A DNA stretch of 64,000 nucleotides, from contig JAGBFX010000014.1 in assembly GCA_017936265.1 (NCBI GenBank), forward strand, positions 92,354 through 156,353. Reading direction: 5' to 3'. The notes under the pieces are model-generated. The model made no database searches. It saw only the letters and a program-made list of their open reading frames with translations, and was not told the origin of the DNA. The translations under genes and the position numbers were made by a program. Shown piece after piece: positions 8,045 through 17,038 of the stretch. How positions within the stretch are numbered: the first letter of the stretch is position 1; the number at the start of each line of letters is the position of its first letter. The stretch comes from Bacteroidaceae bacterium. Its GTDB lineage: Bacteria; Bacteroidota; Bacteroidia; Bacteroidales; Bacteroidaceae.

Positions 8045-9820
8045 ATGGAAAAAGAGATTAAATTCAGTTTGGTCTACCGTGACATGTACCAATCATCAGG
8101 AAAATTCCAGCCTCTTGCTGAACAATTGGAGAAAATAGCGCCGGCTATTATCGAAATGGGATGCTTCGCCCGCGTCGAGACAAACGGAGGTGCATTCGAG
8201 CAGGTCAACCTTATGGCTGGAGAGAACCCGAACAAGGCTGTAAGACGTTTCACAAAGCCATTCAATGAGGCAGGAATCCAGACTCACATGCTTGACAGAG
8301 CGCTCAACGCACTGAGAATGTTCCCAGTCCCTGCCGACGTAAGACGCCTCATGTACAAGGTAAAGAAAGCCCAGGGCGTTGACATAACCCGTATCTTCTG
8401 CGGACTGAACGACACACGCAACATCATACCTTCTATCAAATATGCCCTCGAGGCAGGCATGATACCTCAGGCAACGCTATGTATAACAAGTTCGCCGATA
8501 CATACAGTGGAATATTACAGCGGCATAGCCGATGAGCTCATCGCTGCCGGAGCAACCGAGATTTGTCTGAAGGACATGGCCGGTATCGGCCGCCCCGCAT
8601 TCCTGGGCAGACTTACCAAAAGCATAAAGGAGAAACACCCCGAAATCATCATACAATATCATGGACATTCAGGCCCGGGCCTCTCAATGGCCTCTATCCT
8701 CGAGGTGTGCAAGAACGGTTGCGACATCATTGACACAGCCATCGAGCCCTTGTCTTGGGGCAAGGTTCACCCAGACATTATCAGCGTTCAAGCAATGCTT
8801 AAAGATGCGGGCTTTAAAGTGCCTGAAATCAACATGAACGCATACATGAAGGCACGTAGTCTCACTCAGGAGTTCATCGATGAGTGGCTGGGAATCTTTA
8901 TGGACAAGAACAACAAGCTGATGAGTTCACTGCTGCTTACAAGCGGTCTCCCGGGAGGTATGATGGGTTCGATGATGTCCGACCTTGCAGGAGTACACAA
9001 AGGTATCAACGGTATACTGCAGAGCAAGGGCAAGCCGACATATACCCTCGATGAGTTAATGGTAGAACTTTTCAACGAAGTAGCATATGTATGGCCACGC
9101 GTCGGCTATCCCCCACTCGTTACCCCATTCAGCCAATATGTAAAGAACATTGCACTCATGAACCTTCTATCCCGTGCACAGGATGAGCCTCGCTTCAGCC
9201 GTATGGATGAAAGCATGTGGGGAATGATTCTCGGCAAGAGCGGACGCCTGCCGGGTGACGTTGCGCCCGAAATCAAGGAACTTGCAAAGGAGAAGGGCTA
9301 TGAGTTCACTACTGCCGACCCGCAGAGTTTCTACCCCGACGCGCTCGACAACTACCGCAAGGAGATGCAGGAGCTCGGTTGGGATGCAGGCGAGGATGAT
9401 GAGGAGCTCTGGGAGTTCGCTATGCATGAGCGTCAGTACCGCGACTACAAGAGCGGTGTTGCCAAGGAGCGTTTCCTTGCCGACATAGAGAAGGCAAAGG
9501 AGAGCGAAATGGCAGCCAAGGGCATAAGCGTAGAAGATATCAAGGCTATCAAGCACGCAAAGTCCGACCCTATTGTGGCGCCTGTCAAAGGACAGCTCAT
9601 ATGGGAGGTGGCACTTGAAGGAGCATCCGTGCCGCCAGCAATCGGCAGCCATGTGAATGCCGATGAGATGTTCTGCTCAATCATAACTCCATGGGGCGAG
9701 TTGCAGCCGGTTGCCACAGGCCTTGGCGGACGCGTTATTGAAATATGCGCACAGCAGGGTGCTCATGTGAGCCGTGGCGAAATCATCGCCTATGTCCAGC
9801 GCGATGAGCTGTTCAACTGA
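8045..9820 (+). CDS. Pyruvate carboxylase subunit B / oxaloacetate decarboxylase alpha-type carboxyltransferase
   Basis: Carboxyltransferase of the HMGL-like TIM-barrel family, expected to move a carboxyl group between biotin and pyruvate/oxaloacetate. 591 residues from the ATG at 8045, chosen because MEKEIKFSL is the family's usual start; an in-frame ATG lies at 8024. The barrel covers about residues 1-300 (LVYRDMYQS, ARVETNGGA, CLKDMAG, QYHGHSGPG with metal-binding histidines), followed by the PYC_OADA helical domain and a biotinyl-like domain in the last 75 residues. That domain lacks the expected EAMKT-type biotinylation motif: the turn reads SIITPWGELQ, with no lysine. The protein may therefore use a separate biotin carrier or have changed function. 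It appears monocistronic, ending at a terminator at 9881-9908. Confidence 0.88.
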   Translation: MEKEIKFSLVYRDMYQSSGKFQPLAEQLEKIAPAIIEMGCFARVETNGGAFEQVNLMAGENPNKAVRRFTKPFNEAGIQTHMLDRALNALRMFPVPADVRRLMYKVKKAQGVDITRIFCGLNDTRNIIPSIKYALEAGMIPQATLCITSSPIHTVEYYSGIADELIAAGATEICLKDMAGIGRPAFLGRLTKSIKEKHPEIIIQYHGHSGPGLSMASILEVCKNGCDIIDTAIEPLSWGKVHPDIISVQAMLKDAGFKVPEINMNAYMKARSLTQEFIDEWLGIFMDKNNKLMSSLLLTSGLPGGMMGSMMSDLAGVHKGINGILQSKGKPTYTLDELMVELFNEVAYVWPRVGYPPLVTPFSQYVKNIALMNLLSRAQDEPRFSRMDESMWGMILGKSGRLPGDVAPEIKELAKEKGYEFTTADPQSFYPDALDNYRKEMQELGWDAGEDDEELWEFAMHERQYRDYKSGVAKERFLADIEKAKESEMAAKGISVEDIKAIKHAKSDPIVAPVKGQLIWEVALEGASVPPAIGSHVNADEMFCSIITPWGELQPVATGLGGRVIEICAQQGAHVSRGEIIAYVQRDELFN

Positions 9821-9880
9821 TTATAACTCAAAAATGGGGTTATACATGTAACTGCCCCTCATATTGCAGTCTAAAAACCG

Positions 9881-9908
9881 ACAACGTACAGCAGCTGCTG
9901 TACGTTGT
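9881..9908 (+). terminator. Hairpin terminator after the carboxyltransferase
   Basis: ACAACGTACAGCA pairs perfectly with TGCTGTACGTTGT, followed by TTGTATAAT. The T-tract is short but position and stem strength fit an intrinsic terminator. Confidence 0.7.
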
Positions 9909-9984
9909 TTGTATAATGATGATTGGTTTTTCCCATGATTTGTATCCAGGACAGCTTATTCATATAAAAAAACAAAAACAATCT

Positions 9985-10015
9985 TTTGCCACCACACATT
10001 TTTTTATTAATTTTG
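9985..10015 (+). promoter_or_regulatory. Promoter of the HU/SPOR gene
   Basis: TTTG at 9985-9988 and TAATTTTG at 10008-10015, spacer 19 bases. The predicted start of transcription (about 10019-10021) coincides with the GTG start codon at 10020, implying a leaderless or nearly leaderless transcript. Confidence 0.65.
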
Positions 10016-10019
10016 TTAC

Positions 10020-11024
10020 GTGGAAAATCTGGTTAAATATACAACAAGACTTGTCGCGCAGTATAATTGCGTGATAATTCCCGGATTGGGTGCTTTTCTG
10101 GCACACAATGTTCCGGCGTCTTATAACATTGAGGGAGCAACATTCATGCCCCCGCATCGTGCATTGGGTTTCAATCCACAGGTAACCATTGATGACGCAC
10201 TGCTTGTGTCGGAATATATCTATGCACAGCACCTTTCGTACGATGAGGCAAGCAAGATGCTGCACGATGATATAAATGCACTGCGCAGGGAATTGTCGAC
10301 CAAAGGAACCGTATGTTTCGGCGAGCTCGGAACATTCACAATAAATATTGCCGGGGAAATATCATTCGACCAGGCTCCGAACGGCATTGATGACCCATAT
10401 AATTTCGGTTTTGAACCGCTCGTAATACAGCAGTTGAGTGATGTCGAGAAAAAAGAGATTGTCATCAAGCGCAGCACATTCAAGAGGTATGTCGCTTTGG
10501 CAGCAGCGGTAATACTGATGTTCTTCTTCGTATCCCCTGTGGGTGACAGCGCCTACGAGCCATCAATGACAGCCGGCTTTGTCACAGGCAACAATAAGCA
10601 GATTAAGGAGAGTATCCAGACAATGGAAGCACCAGGCCTTGAAGGCAGATGCGAGATTGCGCCCGTTGCCGATACCGTTACCGAGACAATCATAACAGCC
10701 GAATATGCACCTGTTGAACCGACAGAGGCTGCAATTGAAGAGGTTGTTGAAACAGCAACGTCTGAGTCTGCGGCCGAAAAGGTCGTTGAGGAGAGTATTG
10801 TTTCAAAGAGATTCTCAATCATTGTCGCAAGCACCCCCAACGAGCAGAAAGCACAACTCGCCATAGAGGAATTGTCGGCAAAGCATGAGGCCGACTACAC
10901 AGTTGTTCAGGGCGACGGAAGACACCGTATTGCCTACGGCACATACAGCAGCAACAAAGAGGCTGTTGATGCCCTCTCGCACGTAAAGGGCACATTCCCT
11001 GACGCGTGGATTCTCTCACACTAA
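10020..11024 (+). CDS. HU-like (CCDC81-type) domain and SPOR domain membrane protein
   Basis: 334-residue protein of a Bacteroidota family that joins an N-terminal HU/CCDC81-like region (about 1-145, with CVIIPGLGAFLAHN and FGELGTFTI) to one transmembrane helix (about 156-174) and a C-terminal SPOR domain (about 262-334). SPOR domains bind denuded peptidoglycan at division sites, so a role linking chromosome or cytoplasm to the septal wall is plausible but inferred. The stretch between helix and SPOR is rich in E, T, A and V and probably disordered periplasmic linker. The start is a GTG; an in-frame stop in the -7 box rules out an upstream start. The FHA gene follows 18 bases later, probably in the same operon. 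Confidence 0.85.
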   Translation: MENLVKYTTRLVAQYNCVIIPGLGAFLAHNVPASYNIEGATFMPPHRALGFNPQVTIDDALLVSEYIYAQHLSYDEASKMLHDDINALRRELSTKGTVCFGELGTFTINIAGEISFDQAPNGIDDPYNFGFEPLVIQQLSDVEKKEIVIKRSTFKRYVALAAAVILMFFFVSPVGDSAYEPSMTAGFVTGNNKQIKESIQTMEAPGLEGRCEIAPVADTVTETIITAEYAPVEPTEAAIEEVVETATSESAAEKVVEESIVSKRFSIIVASTPNEQKAQLAIEELSAKHEADYTVVQGDGRHRIAYGTYSSNKEAVDALSHVKGTFPDAWILSH

Positions 11025-11042
11025 GAAACATTATCCCTACAC

Positions 11043-11540
11043 ATGAGCAAGATCATATGCCCTAAATGCGACCATGCCATAGATTTTGATGCCACAGGCT
11101 ACAAGGAAGGTCAGGCATTGGTGTTCGAGTGCGAGCACTGCCGCAAGAGCTTTACCATACGCATAGGAGAGAACAGCGATGACATACAGACCGAAGATTT
11201 CGGCCACGTTGTTGTCATTGAGAACACATTCTGTTTCAAGCAGATTATCCCATTATGCGAGGGAGACAACATGCTTGGGCGATATAACAAAGGTACTGTA
11301 ATCTCACACCCCATCGAGACAAGCGACCCGAGCATGGACCGCCGTCACTGTATCATCAATGTAAAGAAAGGATATAACGGCGAACTCACATACACTATAC
11401 GCGACAACCAGAGCGTGACAGGAACATTCGTGATGAACCGTATACTGGGAAATCGTGAGCGTCTGCTCATTGAGGACGGCGCAATTATAACTCTTGGAGC
11501 AACGACCCTAATCCTGCACACACCCTACGGCGAAGAGTAA
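11043..11540 (+). CDS. Zinc-ribbon and FHA-domain protein
   Basis: 165-residue cytoplasmic protein. The N-terminus carries a CPKC...CEHC zinc-ribbon-like motif (MJ0042-type finger, about residues 5-36). The rest forms a forkhead-associated domain, with LGRYNKGT at the first conserved glycine/arginine position and SMDRRHCII for the S-x-x-H phosphothreonine-binding loop. FHA domains read phosphothreonine marks, so it may be an adaptor in Ser/Thr kinase signalling; no kinase is in this window. It follows the HU/SPOR gene by 18 bases and probably shares its transcript. It ends in an 87-base convergent gap with the glycosidase gene in which no clear terminator was found. Confidence 0.85.
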   Translation: MSKIICPKCDHAIDFDATGYKEGQALVFECEHCRKSFTIRIGENSDDIQTEDFGHVVVIENTFCFKQIIPLCEGDNMLGRYNKGTVISHPIETSDPSMDRRHCIINVKKGYNGELTYTIRDNQSVTGTFVMNRILGNRERLLIEDGAIITLGATTLILHTPYGEE

Positions 11541-11627
11541 TTGCCGTTTGCAGATACCTGATAAACAATAAACAAGAGGCTGACTTTGGGGTCACCCACT
11601 TCTGTTTTACGGTGAACGCAGAATCAG

Positions 11628-13202
11628 TCACTCGATTTCAAACGATTGCTTTCCCTCGACAATCTCATACACCTTGCCATTGAGCGACAATGTATACGCC
11701 GCATTGGATGAGACATCTACCCTGTTGCCTTCGCGTATGAGCGAGGTAATGATATTGCCGAACCGTAGTCCCTCGACCCCATGACGTCCACTGCCCGTAC
11801 TGCGCCAGACAACACTGTTCGCCGATGCATCCGCATTTATGCCGATGATATTCTCTATGAAAATGGAAATGGGAATAAGGCCGCTCCACCCTACAAAATC
11901 CGGTTTTACCATATACACTCCCGTCGCATCCGTTGCCGGCATATACATATCGGGTGAATATAGTTCCCAGATAGTTCCTGTAGATTCATATACCTTATAC
12001 ATTGCGGCCATGTTCCTGCGGGCGATAATTGAAGCAAGTTCCTCATACCCGCTCTTCTGCAATCCCTTTACCGTCATATATGTGGTCGGTGCCCATACGC
12101 CTCCGCGCCAATAGCACCCGCACTTGTCGTAATAGGGCTGGTTGGCGGCCAATGAAGGCAATGGCAGACGCCGCCAAAAAAGATTCTCGTCCTTGATTGC
12201 ATCGACAAGACGTGCAGTCTGCTCAGGAGATGATATACCTGCAAGCATCGGCCAGAAGGTTGCAGAAGTTATCCACGCGGTACGCACCGACTCTGTATCT
12301 ACATCGTAGTATAAGCCTGTAGTCTCATCCCACATATAGCGGTTTATGCGCTTCGACAAATCATCTGCTTTCTTCCTGTACGTATCGGCTTTTTTCTTCT
12401 CGCCGAGAATAATGAATATCTCTGCCAGATTATCGTAGCACATCTTTATCTGCGATGACATATCAATCCAACCCATGGCATCCGTCGCCGAGTGGATATC
12501 GCCGTCCGGTGCAGGACGCCCGATGTCACGCGGGGTATTGTCCATGCCGCTTGCCTGACCGTTGGACCAGTATAACTGGTGTTCCGTACCCTCGGCCCTG
12601 CGGTTCTTCTCGACCCATGCTATATACTTTTCAATAGGCTCCACTATCCGCGAAAGACGTACCGTGTCTTTAGTAAACCTGAAATACTCCATCTCGGCCC
12701 AGCTGAAGAGCGGCGGATTGATAGTCCTTGCATAGTTGGCCCCGAGCCCCCAATGGTGGTCTACCCCATCGGCCTCGTTCAATATGCGGCATATCATACC
12801 GTCATCGTGCTGACGCGCATAGAAATTGTCATGCGACTCAATGAAAGGGAAAATGTGGGCGGCATAACGTCCGAACATTACCATGAAATGCGTATCCCAC
12901 TGAAAAATCTGTGGCGAAAGTCCCTCATCAATCCAGTTGGCAACGAGAGGCGAGCCTTTTGGCGGCTGCTTCAGGTTGGAGAAGGCTATTTCCCATGCCC
13001 TCCAATAAAGTTCAACCCACTCGGGATTCTCATCCCACACAGGAGAAGGAAGCATTCCCTTGCTCTCTTCATAAAGTGGTAATGGCTCAGGAGAGTACTC
13101 TTTCTTGTAGAAATATGCCCCACGTACACCATCCTGGGCAGCCAGCATGCAGGACGAGAGCAATACAAAGGCAAGTGCGAAAAAAAATCTTCTCATAGTC
13201 AT
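11628..13202 (-). CDS. Trehalase/GH63-like glycosidase, exported
   Basis: 524-residue exported protein of the (alpha/alpha)6-barrel trehalase-like glycosidase group (GH37/GH63/MGH1-like). Visible elements include FQWDTHFM with the first catalytic-region aspartate, HHWGLGANY, YWRGGVWAPT and WELYSPD near the end. The N-terminus (residues 3-24) is a signal sequence; LSSC at 15-18 could be a lipobox, or cleavage may occur after the following AQ. The start overlaps the stop of the GDPD-like gene by four bases (ATGA), with a second ATG six bases on, so translation is probably coupled. Order in the operon is aminopeptidase P, GDPD-like protein, glycosidase. The sugar substrate is not evident; trehalose, glucosyl or mannosyl glycans are all possible. 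Confidence 0.82.
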   Translation of the reverse strand: MTMRRFFFALAFVLLSSCMLAAQDGVRGAYFYKKEYSPEPLPLYEESKGMLPSPVWDENPEWVELYWRAWEIAFSNLKQPPKGSPLVANWIDEGLSPQIFQWDTHFMVMFGRYAAHIFPFIESHDNFYARQHDDGMICRILNEADGVDHHWGLGANYARTINPPLFSWAEMEYFRFTKDTVRLSRIVEPIEKYIAWVEKNRRAEGTEHQLYWSNGQASGMDNTPRDIGRPAPDGDIHSATDAMGWIDMSSQIKMCYDNLAEIFIILGEKKKADTYRKKADDLSKRINRYMWDETTGLYYDVDTESVRTAWITSATFWPMLAGISSPEQTARLVDAIKDENLFWRRLPLPSLAANQPYYDKCGCYWRGGVWAPTTYMTVKGLQKSGYEELASIIARRNMAAMYKVYESTGTIWELYSPDMYMPATDATGVYMVKPDFVGWSGLIPISIFIENIIGINADASANSVVWRSTGSGRHGVEGLRFGNIITSLIREGNRVDVSSNAAYTLSLNGKVYEIVEGKQSFEIE

Positions 13203-13987
13203 GGTATTTCTGCTGTATCGGGAACAGGCAACAGGGTATTAGTGTAAATCATCTTGACCCTCTCGAGTTGCCAGGTGTGCAGTTCATTATAGTTGTCGAC
13301 AGTAAATAGTGCGATATTGAAGCGGCGCATCCTGTCAAGCAACTTGAACATTGGGTACGAGAAACCGCTTGTGTGAAGAGCAATCCATTCAATCCTCTTC
13401 CCGGGAAAGAGTTTGTCGAACATGAGGTTCCTTGTTATTGCAGAACCAAAATCCTCGGCCATACATGAATAAAGTACACGGAAATACCCTTCATCGACCA
13501 ACTGCTGATAGTGCTCATACGTAAATGCCTCTACTACCATACGTTGCCTGAGGTCAGGGAAATACTCGGCAAGGATTACAGGCTCCGATGTCTTGTCGGT
13601 AACAAGGTACAGCGATGTGTCACTCATGAAGAAGTCATTAACCATTGCAGCAGTCATAGGCGTATATCGGCCATGAATGCGTTGCTCAACGAACTGCTCG
13701 AGCATCATAGCGCTGTCCTCTCTGTGGGCATTGCCCGTCATACGGTTGAAGTCCTCCCAAGAATGTGCCGCAACAAGCACACTGTCGGCACTCATTATAA
13801 GGTCGACTTCAATGAACTTGTAGCCATTATCTACTGCATGCTGCAACGCCTCGAGTGAATTGGTATAGACATAACCGTCAAGTACACCACCGGCATGGGC
13901 AATGAACTCTCTCCTTACGCTCCGCTCCTGCGTGACGCACGAAAGGAGGAAAGGCAGTATAAGAAAAGGCAACAGGCGTCTTATCAT
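13199..13987 (-). CDS. GDPD-like phosphodiesterase lipoprotein
   Basis: 262-residue lipoprotein: signal peptide with lipobox LLSC (cysteine 17), then a TIM-barrel domain of the glycerophosphodiester phosphodiesterase superfamily. IAHAGG (first catalytic histidine), FIEVDL (metal-binding E and D) and AAHSWEDF (second histidine) are present. The usual third metal ligand in an IEIK-like strand is replaced by LVTDK, so activity on classic glycerophosphodiesters is uncertain. It overlaps the aminopeptidase P gene upstream and the glycosidase downstream by four bases each, indicating one tightly coupled operon. It likely faces the periplasm or cell surface. Hydrolysis of phosphodiester headgroups is the best guess. 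Confidence 0.78.
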   Translation of the reverse strand: MIRRLLPFLILPFLLSCVTQERSVRREFIAHAGGVLDGYVYTNSLEALQHAVDNGYKFIEVDLIMSADSVLVAAHSWEDFNRMTGNAHREDSAMMLEQFVEQRIHGRYTPMTAAMVNDFFMSDTSLYLVTDKTSEPVILAEYFPDLRQRMVVEAFTYEHYQQLVDEGYFRVLYSCMAEDFGSAITRNLMFDKLFPGKRIEWIALHTSGFSYPMFKLLDRMRRFNIALFTVDNYNELHTWQLERVKMIYTNTLLPVPDTAEIP

Positions 13988-15765
13988 ATGGGAGCACAGA
14001 GTTTCTCAAGGAAACAGAGCATTTCGCCCTCGAAGAAAGGAGAGAGTCTCTCAAACACAAGCGCATGGTAACTGTTGAGATATTCGCGTGCATCATCTCC
14101 AAGCAGTTCCGGAATGATGGGCGTCGTGTCTATCGGACACAATGTAAGCGGCTCGAGAGAGTAGAAACAGCCGAATTCACTCTCGCTATGGTGCTTCACT
14201 ACCATAGTGTTCTCTATGCGTATACCATGTCGGCCGGCCTTGTACAAACCCGGCTCATTGGTTACGGTCATTCCCGGTAGAAGATGAGCAGGCATATTGT
14301 TCATACGTATCTGATGCGGTCCCTCATGAACATTGAGGAAGTGACCTACTCCATGCCCTGTACCATGCAGATAGTTCTCGCCGGCCTTCCACAGCCACTG
14401 GCGCGCAAGCACGTCGAGCTGAGTGCCGCATGTGCCTTTGGGGAACACCGCCTGCGCAAGTGATATATGTCCACGAAGCACACGGGTATAGTCCTCTTTC
14501 TGCTCTTGGGTAAGCTCGCCCAACGCAATGGTGCGGGTAATATCGGTTGTTCCGCAATCGTATTGTCCGCCACAGTCGAGCAGCAGGAAACCGTAAGGCT
14601 CGAGCAATGCATTCTCCTTCTCATTAGGCTCGTAGTGAACTATAGCGGCATTCTCGCCATAAGCTGCAATTGTTGCAAAACTGAGCCCGCGGAACAGATG
14701 GTCCTCACTACGGAACTCCGTCAATTTGGCATCCACATCAAGTTCGTGTACTCCGCCCTGCTCTACAGCAGGTTTGAGCCAATGGAGCAGGTTTACCATT
14801 GCAGCGCCCTCGCTCAGCATGGCACGTTCAAAACCCTCAATCTCCGTTTCGTTCTTGACCGCCTTCATCTTGGCAACAGGCGAGTCGGCACGGAACACGA
14901 CCTTTTCCTTTGCAACGGATTTCACCGCAGCCACATTGCATTTCGAAGGCTGCATGAGAAGCGTAGCCTTATCATAATCCTTCAGTGCCTGCCATACGTC
15001 GCCGTACCCGGCAACAGAAACACCTTGAGTTTTCAAATAGTCAAGCACTTCCGGAACAAGTTTTCTTCCATCAATATAAAGTACGGCTTTATCAAGCGTC
15101 ACAATCATATAGGCGACTACGACAGGATTATATTCAACATCACTGCCACGTAGATTTGTAAGCCATGCCACTTCATCAAGCATGGTCACAAGCATGCCAT
15201 CCACTTCTTCGGCAATGAGAGCAGAACGCAAACGTGCAAGTTTGTTCTTGGCACTCTCCCCGGCGATATCCCCGGGCATAATCTCTGCCTTGCCGAGAGG
15301 AAGCGACGGACGTCCCTCCCACAACTCATCGAACGGGTCCTTAGCGAACTCGAGATTTATGCCTTTTACAGAAAACGGGCCACGCCATGCATTGGTCTCC
15401 ACAACAGTGCACACAGTTCCGTCAACAGCAACCACATCACCCTTATTGAGGTTCGCACACAGCCACTCCACGATAGAAGGTGTCTCACCGTCACCATCTT
15501 TCATCAAAGTAAACCCTGTATCTTTTATGGATTTCTCGGCAGCAAGCCAATAACGCGAATCGGTCCACAGGAGCGCCCTGTCAAGTGTTATAACGACTGT
15601 TCCTGCCGAGCCGTCAAAGCCCGACAACCACTCGCGCGACTTCCAACAGTCGGCAACATATTCACTGCTATGCGGGTCACTGCTGACAACAACAAACGCA
15701 TTGAAACCTTTCGCGCGCATGTATGCACGCATTTTCTCCACTCGCTCTCTGATAATTGTGCTCAT
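13984..15765 (-). CDS. Xaa-Pro aminopeptidase (M24B family)
   Basis: 593-residue cytosolic metallopeptidase that removes an N-terminal residue preceding proline. It has the long creatinase-type N-terminal region (two creatinase-like domains, about residues 1-310) and a C-terminal pita-bread domain. Metal ligands seen: D in LLLDCGGQYD, D in TTDITRT, H in GTGHGVGHFLNVHEGP, E in VTNEPGLY and E in RIENTMVV. No signal peptide. First gene of the aminopeptidase, GDPD-like, glycosidase operon; its stop overlaps the next start by four bases. A TATCTTCG box at 15801-15794 lies 30 bases upstream and is the probable -7 element. The three operon products have no obvious shared pathway. Confidence 0.93.
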   Translation of the reverse strand: MSTIIRERVEKMRAYMRAKGFNAFVVVSSDPHSSEYVADCWKSREWLSGFDGSAGTVVITLDRALLWTDSRYWLAAEKSIKDTGFTLMKDGDGETPSIVEWLCANLNKGDVVAVDGTVCTVVETNAWRGPFSVKGINLEFAKDPFDELWEGRPSLPLGKAEIMPGDIAGESAKNKLARLRSALIAEEVDGMLVTMLDEVAWLTNLRGSDVEYNPVVVAYMIVTLDKAVLYIDGRKLVPEVLDYLKTQGVSVAGYGDVWQALKDYDKATLLMQPSKCNVAAVKSVAKEKVVFRADSPVAKMKAVKNETEIEGFERAMLSEGAAMVNLLHWLKPAVEQGGVHELDVDAKLTEFRSEDHLFRGLSFATIAAYGENAAIVHYEPNEKENALLEPYGFLLLDCGGQYDCGTTDITRTIALGELTQEQKEDYTRVLRGHISLAQAVFPKGTCGTQLDVLARQWLWKAGENYLHGTGHGVGHFLNVHEGPHQIRMNNMPAHLLPGMTVTNEPGLYKAGRHGIRIENTMVVKHHSESEFGCFYSLEPLTLCPIDTTPIIPELLGDDAREYLNSYHALVFERLSPFFEGEMLCFLEKLCAPI

Positions 15766-15859
15766 ATGGGATAATCAGTTTTAGTCATTAATGCGAAGAT
15801 AATCATTATTTATGAAAAAGTATATCTTGCGGCATAAGAATAAATATGACAATGGAAAC

Positions 15860-17023
15860 TCATCCGATAATTATATATGCCAGATATCTGCTCTCCTGAC
15901 TGACAGGAGAGAGACACTGATAACCGCCGGATATGCGGTCGTCCTCATACACGGCTGGATATTTGCCGACATTATATATATGCTCTGCTAATGCAGAGCC
16001 TTTATTCTTGTGAAATCTGATAAAGAAACGCCCGCGCCTTCCAGGGAGAACATGACGGTCATATATCCTGCGTGCGGCAACTCCCATGTTCATGCGCATA
16101 TTAACCTCCATACATGGATTAAGACGTATATTCCCGTCAGTATCGCAGTAAATCATCATATCCACTCCGAGATAGCCGTTATATCCCGAACCGCGCAAGA
16201 GAGAAGAGAGTATATCACACAGGTTATCACGTACATTTTCTATTACCTCAAGCGGGATATGCAACGAAAGGATTTTCTCCAGTTCGACATCAGAGGCCAT
16301 CAGATTACCTGAATACCCTCCCTTTTCGGATACAAAGAGTGAATATCCCGCAAAAGAGACGCAGTCATCAGCCGCAAGGAACTCCAAGGCAAACTCCTGT
16401 ACAGAGTCGAGGAAACGCTCGCACACCACCCCGCCCTGACGCCTTATGACGCCTCTGTAGAAATTCTCCAATGGAACCTCTACACGTCCTAGCCCCCACA
16501 TTATGCCTTTACCGCTGCCCGACCATGGAGCCTTGATGACACTACGGGGCATGCTACCGACAAAGACAGCGACATCATCGGGCGAGGTAAAATAAAGAGG
16601 AATATCGGGTGTGTCAATTCCACGCTGTTTGAGAGCCGCCAACACCGAAACAGCAGTTCTGCGGTTCGAGAGTTCACGCAGTTTGGCAATCTTTTCATCT
16701 GCAGGGAGAAGTGCATCATCAAAACCACACGCTTTCAGTCGGCGTTTAATCTGAGGACTCCAACCCCATGGACGGATAGCGGTTATGTGATCTTTCAAAG
16801 AGTCATTGTATGGAACTGCAAGATTAAAAGATGCAGAAAGCGATGTACAGAAATCGGAATAAGCAGTAGCGGGCAGGAGCACCGCGTCACCCTCATCGGC
16901 AAACCATAGAGGCAAAGTAGCAAGGTCTGATGCAATCTGCACCGCAGCAGGCGGCGGACAATAATTTGCCCCGCCATCGGCAAGGGCAAGATCATTTTCC
17001 GGGTTGAAGATATGTAATATCAT
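15860..17023 (-). CDS. ATP-grasp-like protein of unknown substrate
   Basis: 387 residues from the ATG at 17023, giving the start MILHIFNPENDLAL; a longer frame opens at 17038. The C-terminal half looks like an ATP-grasp fold: VIKAPWSGSGKG resembles the glycine-rich nucleotide loop, FLDSVQEFALEFLA a following strand, and GYLGVDMMIY with RLNPCMEVNMRMNMG the metal-binding acidic and asparagine residues. ATP-grasp enzymes join a carboxylate to an amine or thiol through an acyl-phosphate. I do not recognise a characterised member with this N-terminus, so the ligands are unknown. It starts 15 bases after the stop of the TonB-like gene and is probably co-transcribed with it. Confidence 0.7.
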   Translation of the reverse strand: MILHIFNPENDLALADGGANYCPPPAAVQIASDLATLPLWFADEGDAVLLPATAYSDFCTSLSASFNLAVPYNDSLKDHITAIRPWGWSPQIKRRLKACGFDDALLPADEKIAKLRELSNRRTAVSVLAALKQRGIDTPDIPLYFTSPDDVAVFVGSMPRSVIKAPWSGSGKGIMWGLGRVEVPLENFYRGVIRRQGGVVCERFLDSVQEFALEFLAADDCVSFAGYSLFVSEKGGYSGNLMASDVELEKILSLHIPLEVIENVRDNLCDILSSLLRGSGYNGYLGVDMMIYCDTDGNIRLNPCMEVNMRMNMGVAARRIYDRHVLPGRRGRFFIRFHKNKGSALAEHIYNVGKYPAVYEDDRISGGYQCLSPVSQESRYLAYIIIG

Positions 17024-17038
17024 TGAAGCACACAACAA

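Noticed and set aside
9167-9652. 161-residue minus-strand frame
   Set aside because: Antisense shadow of the carboxyltransferase gene.
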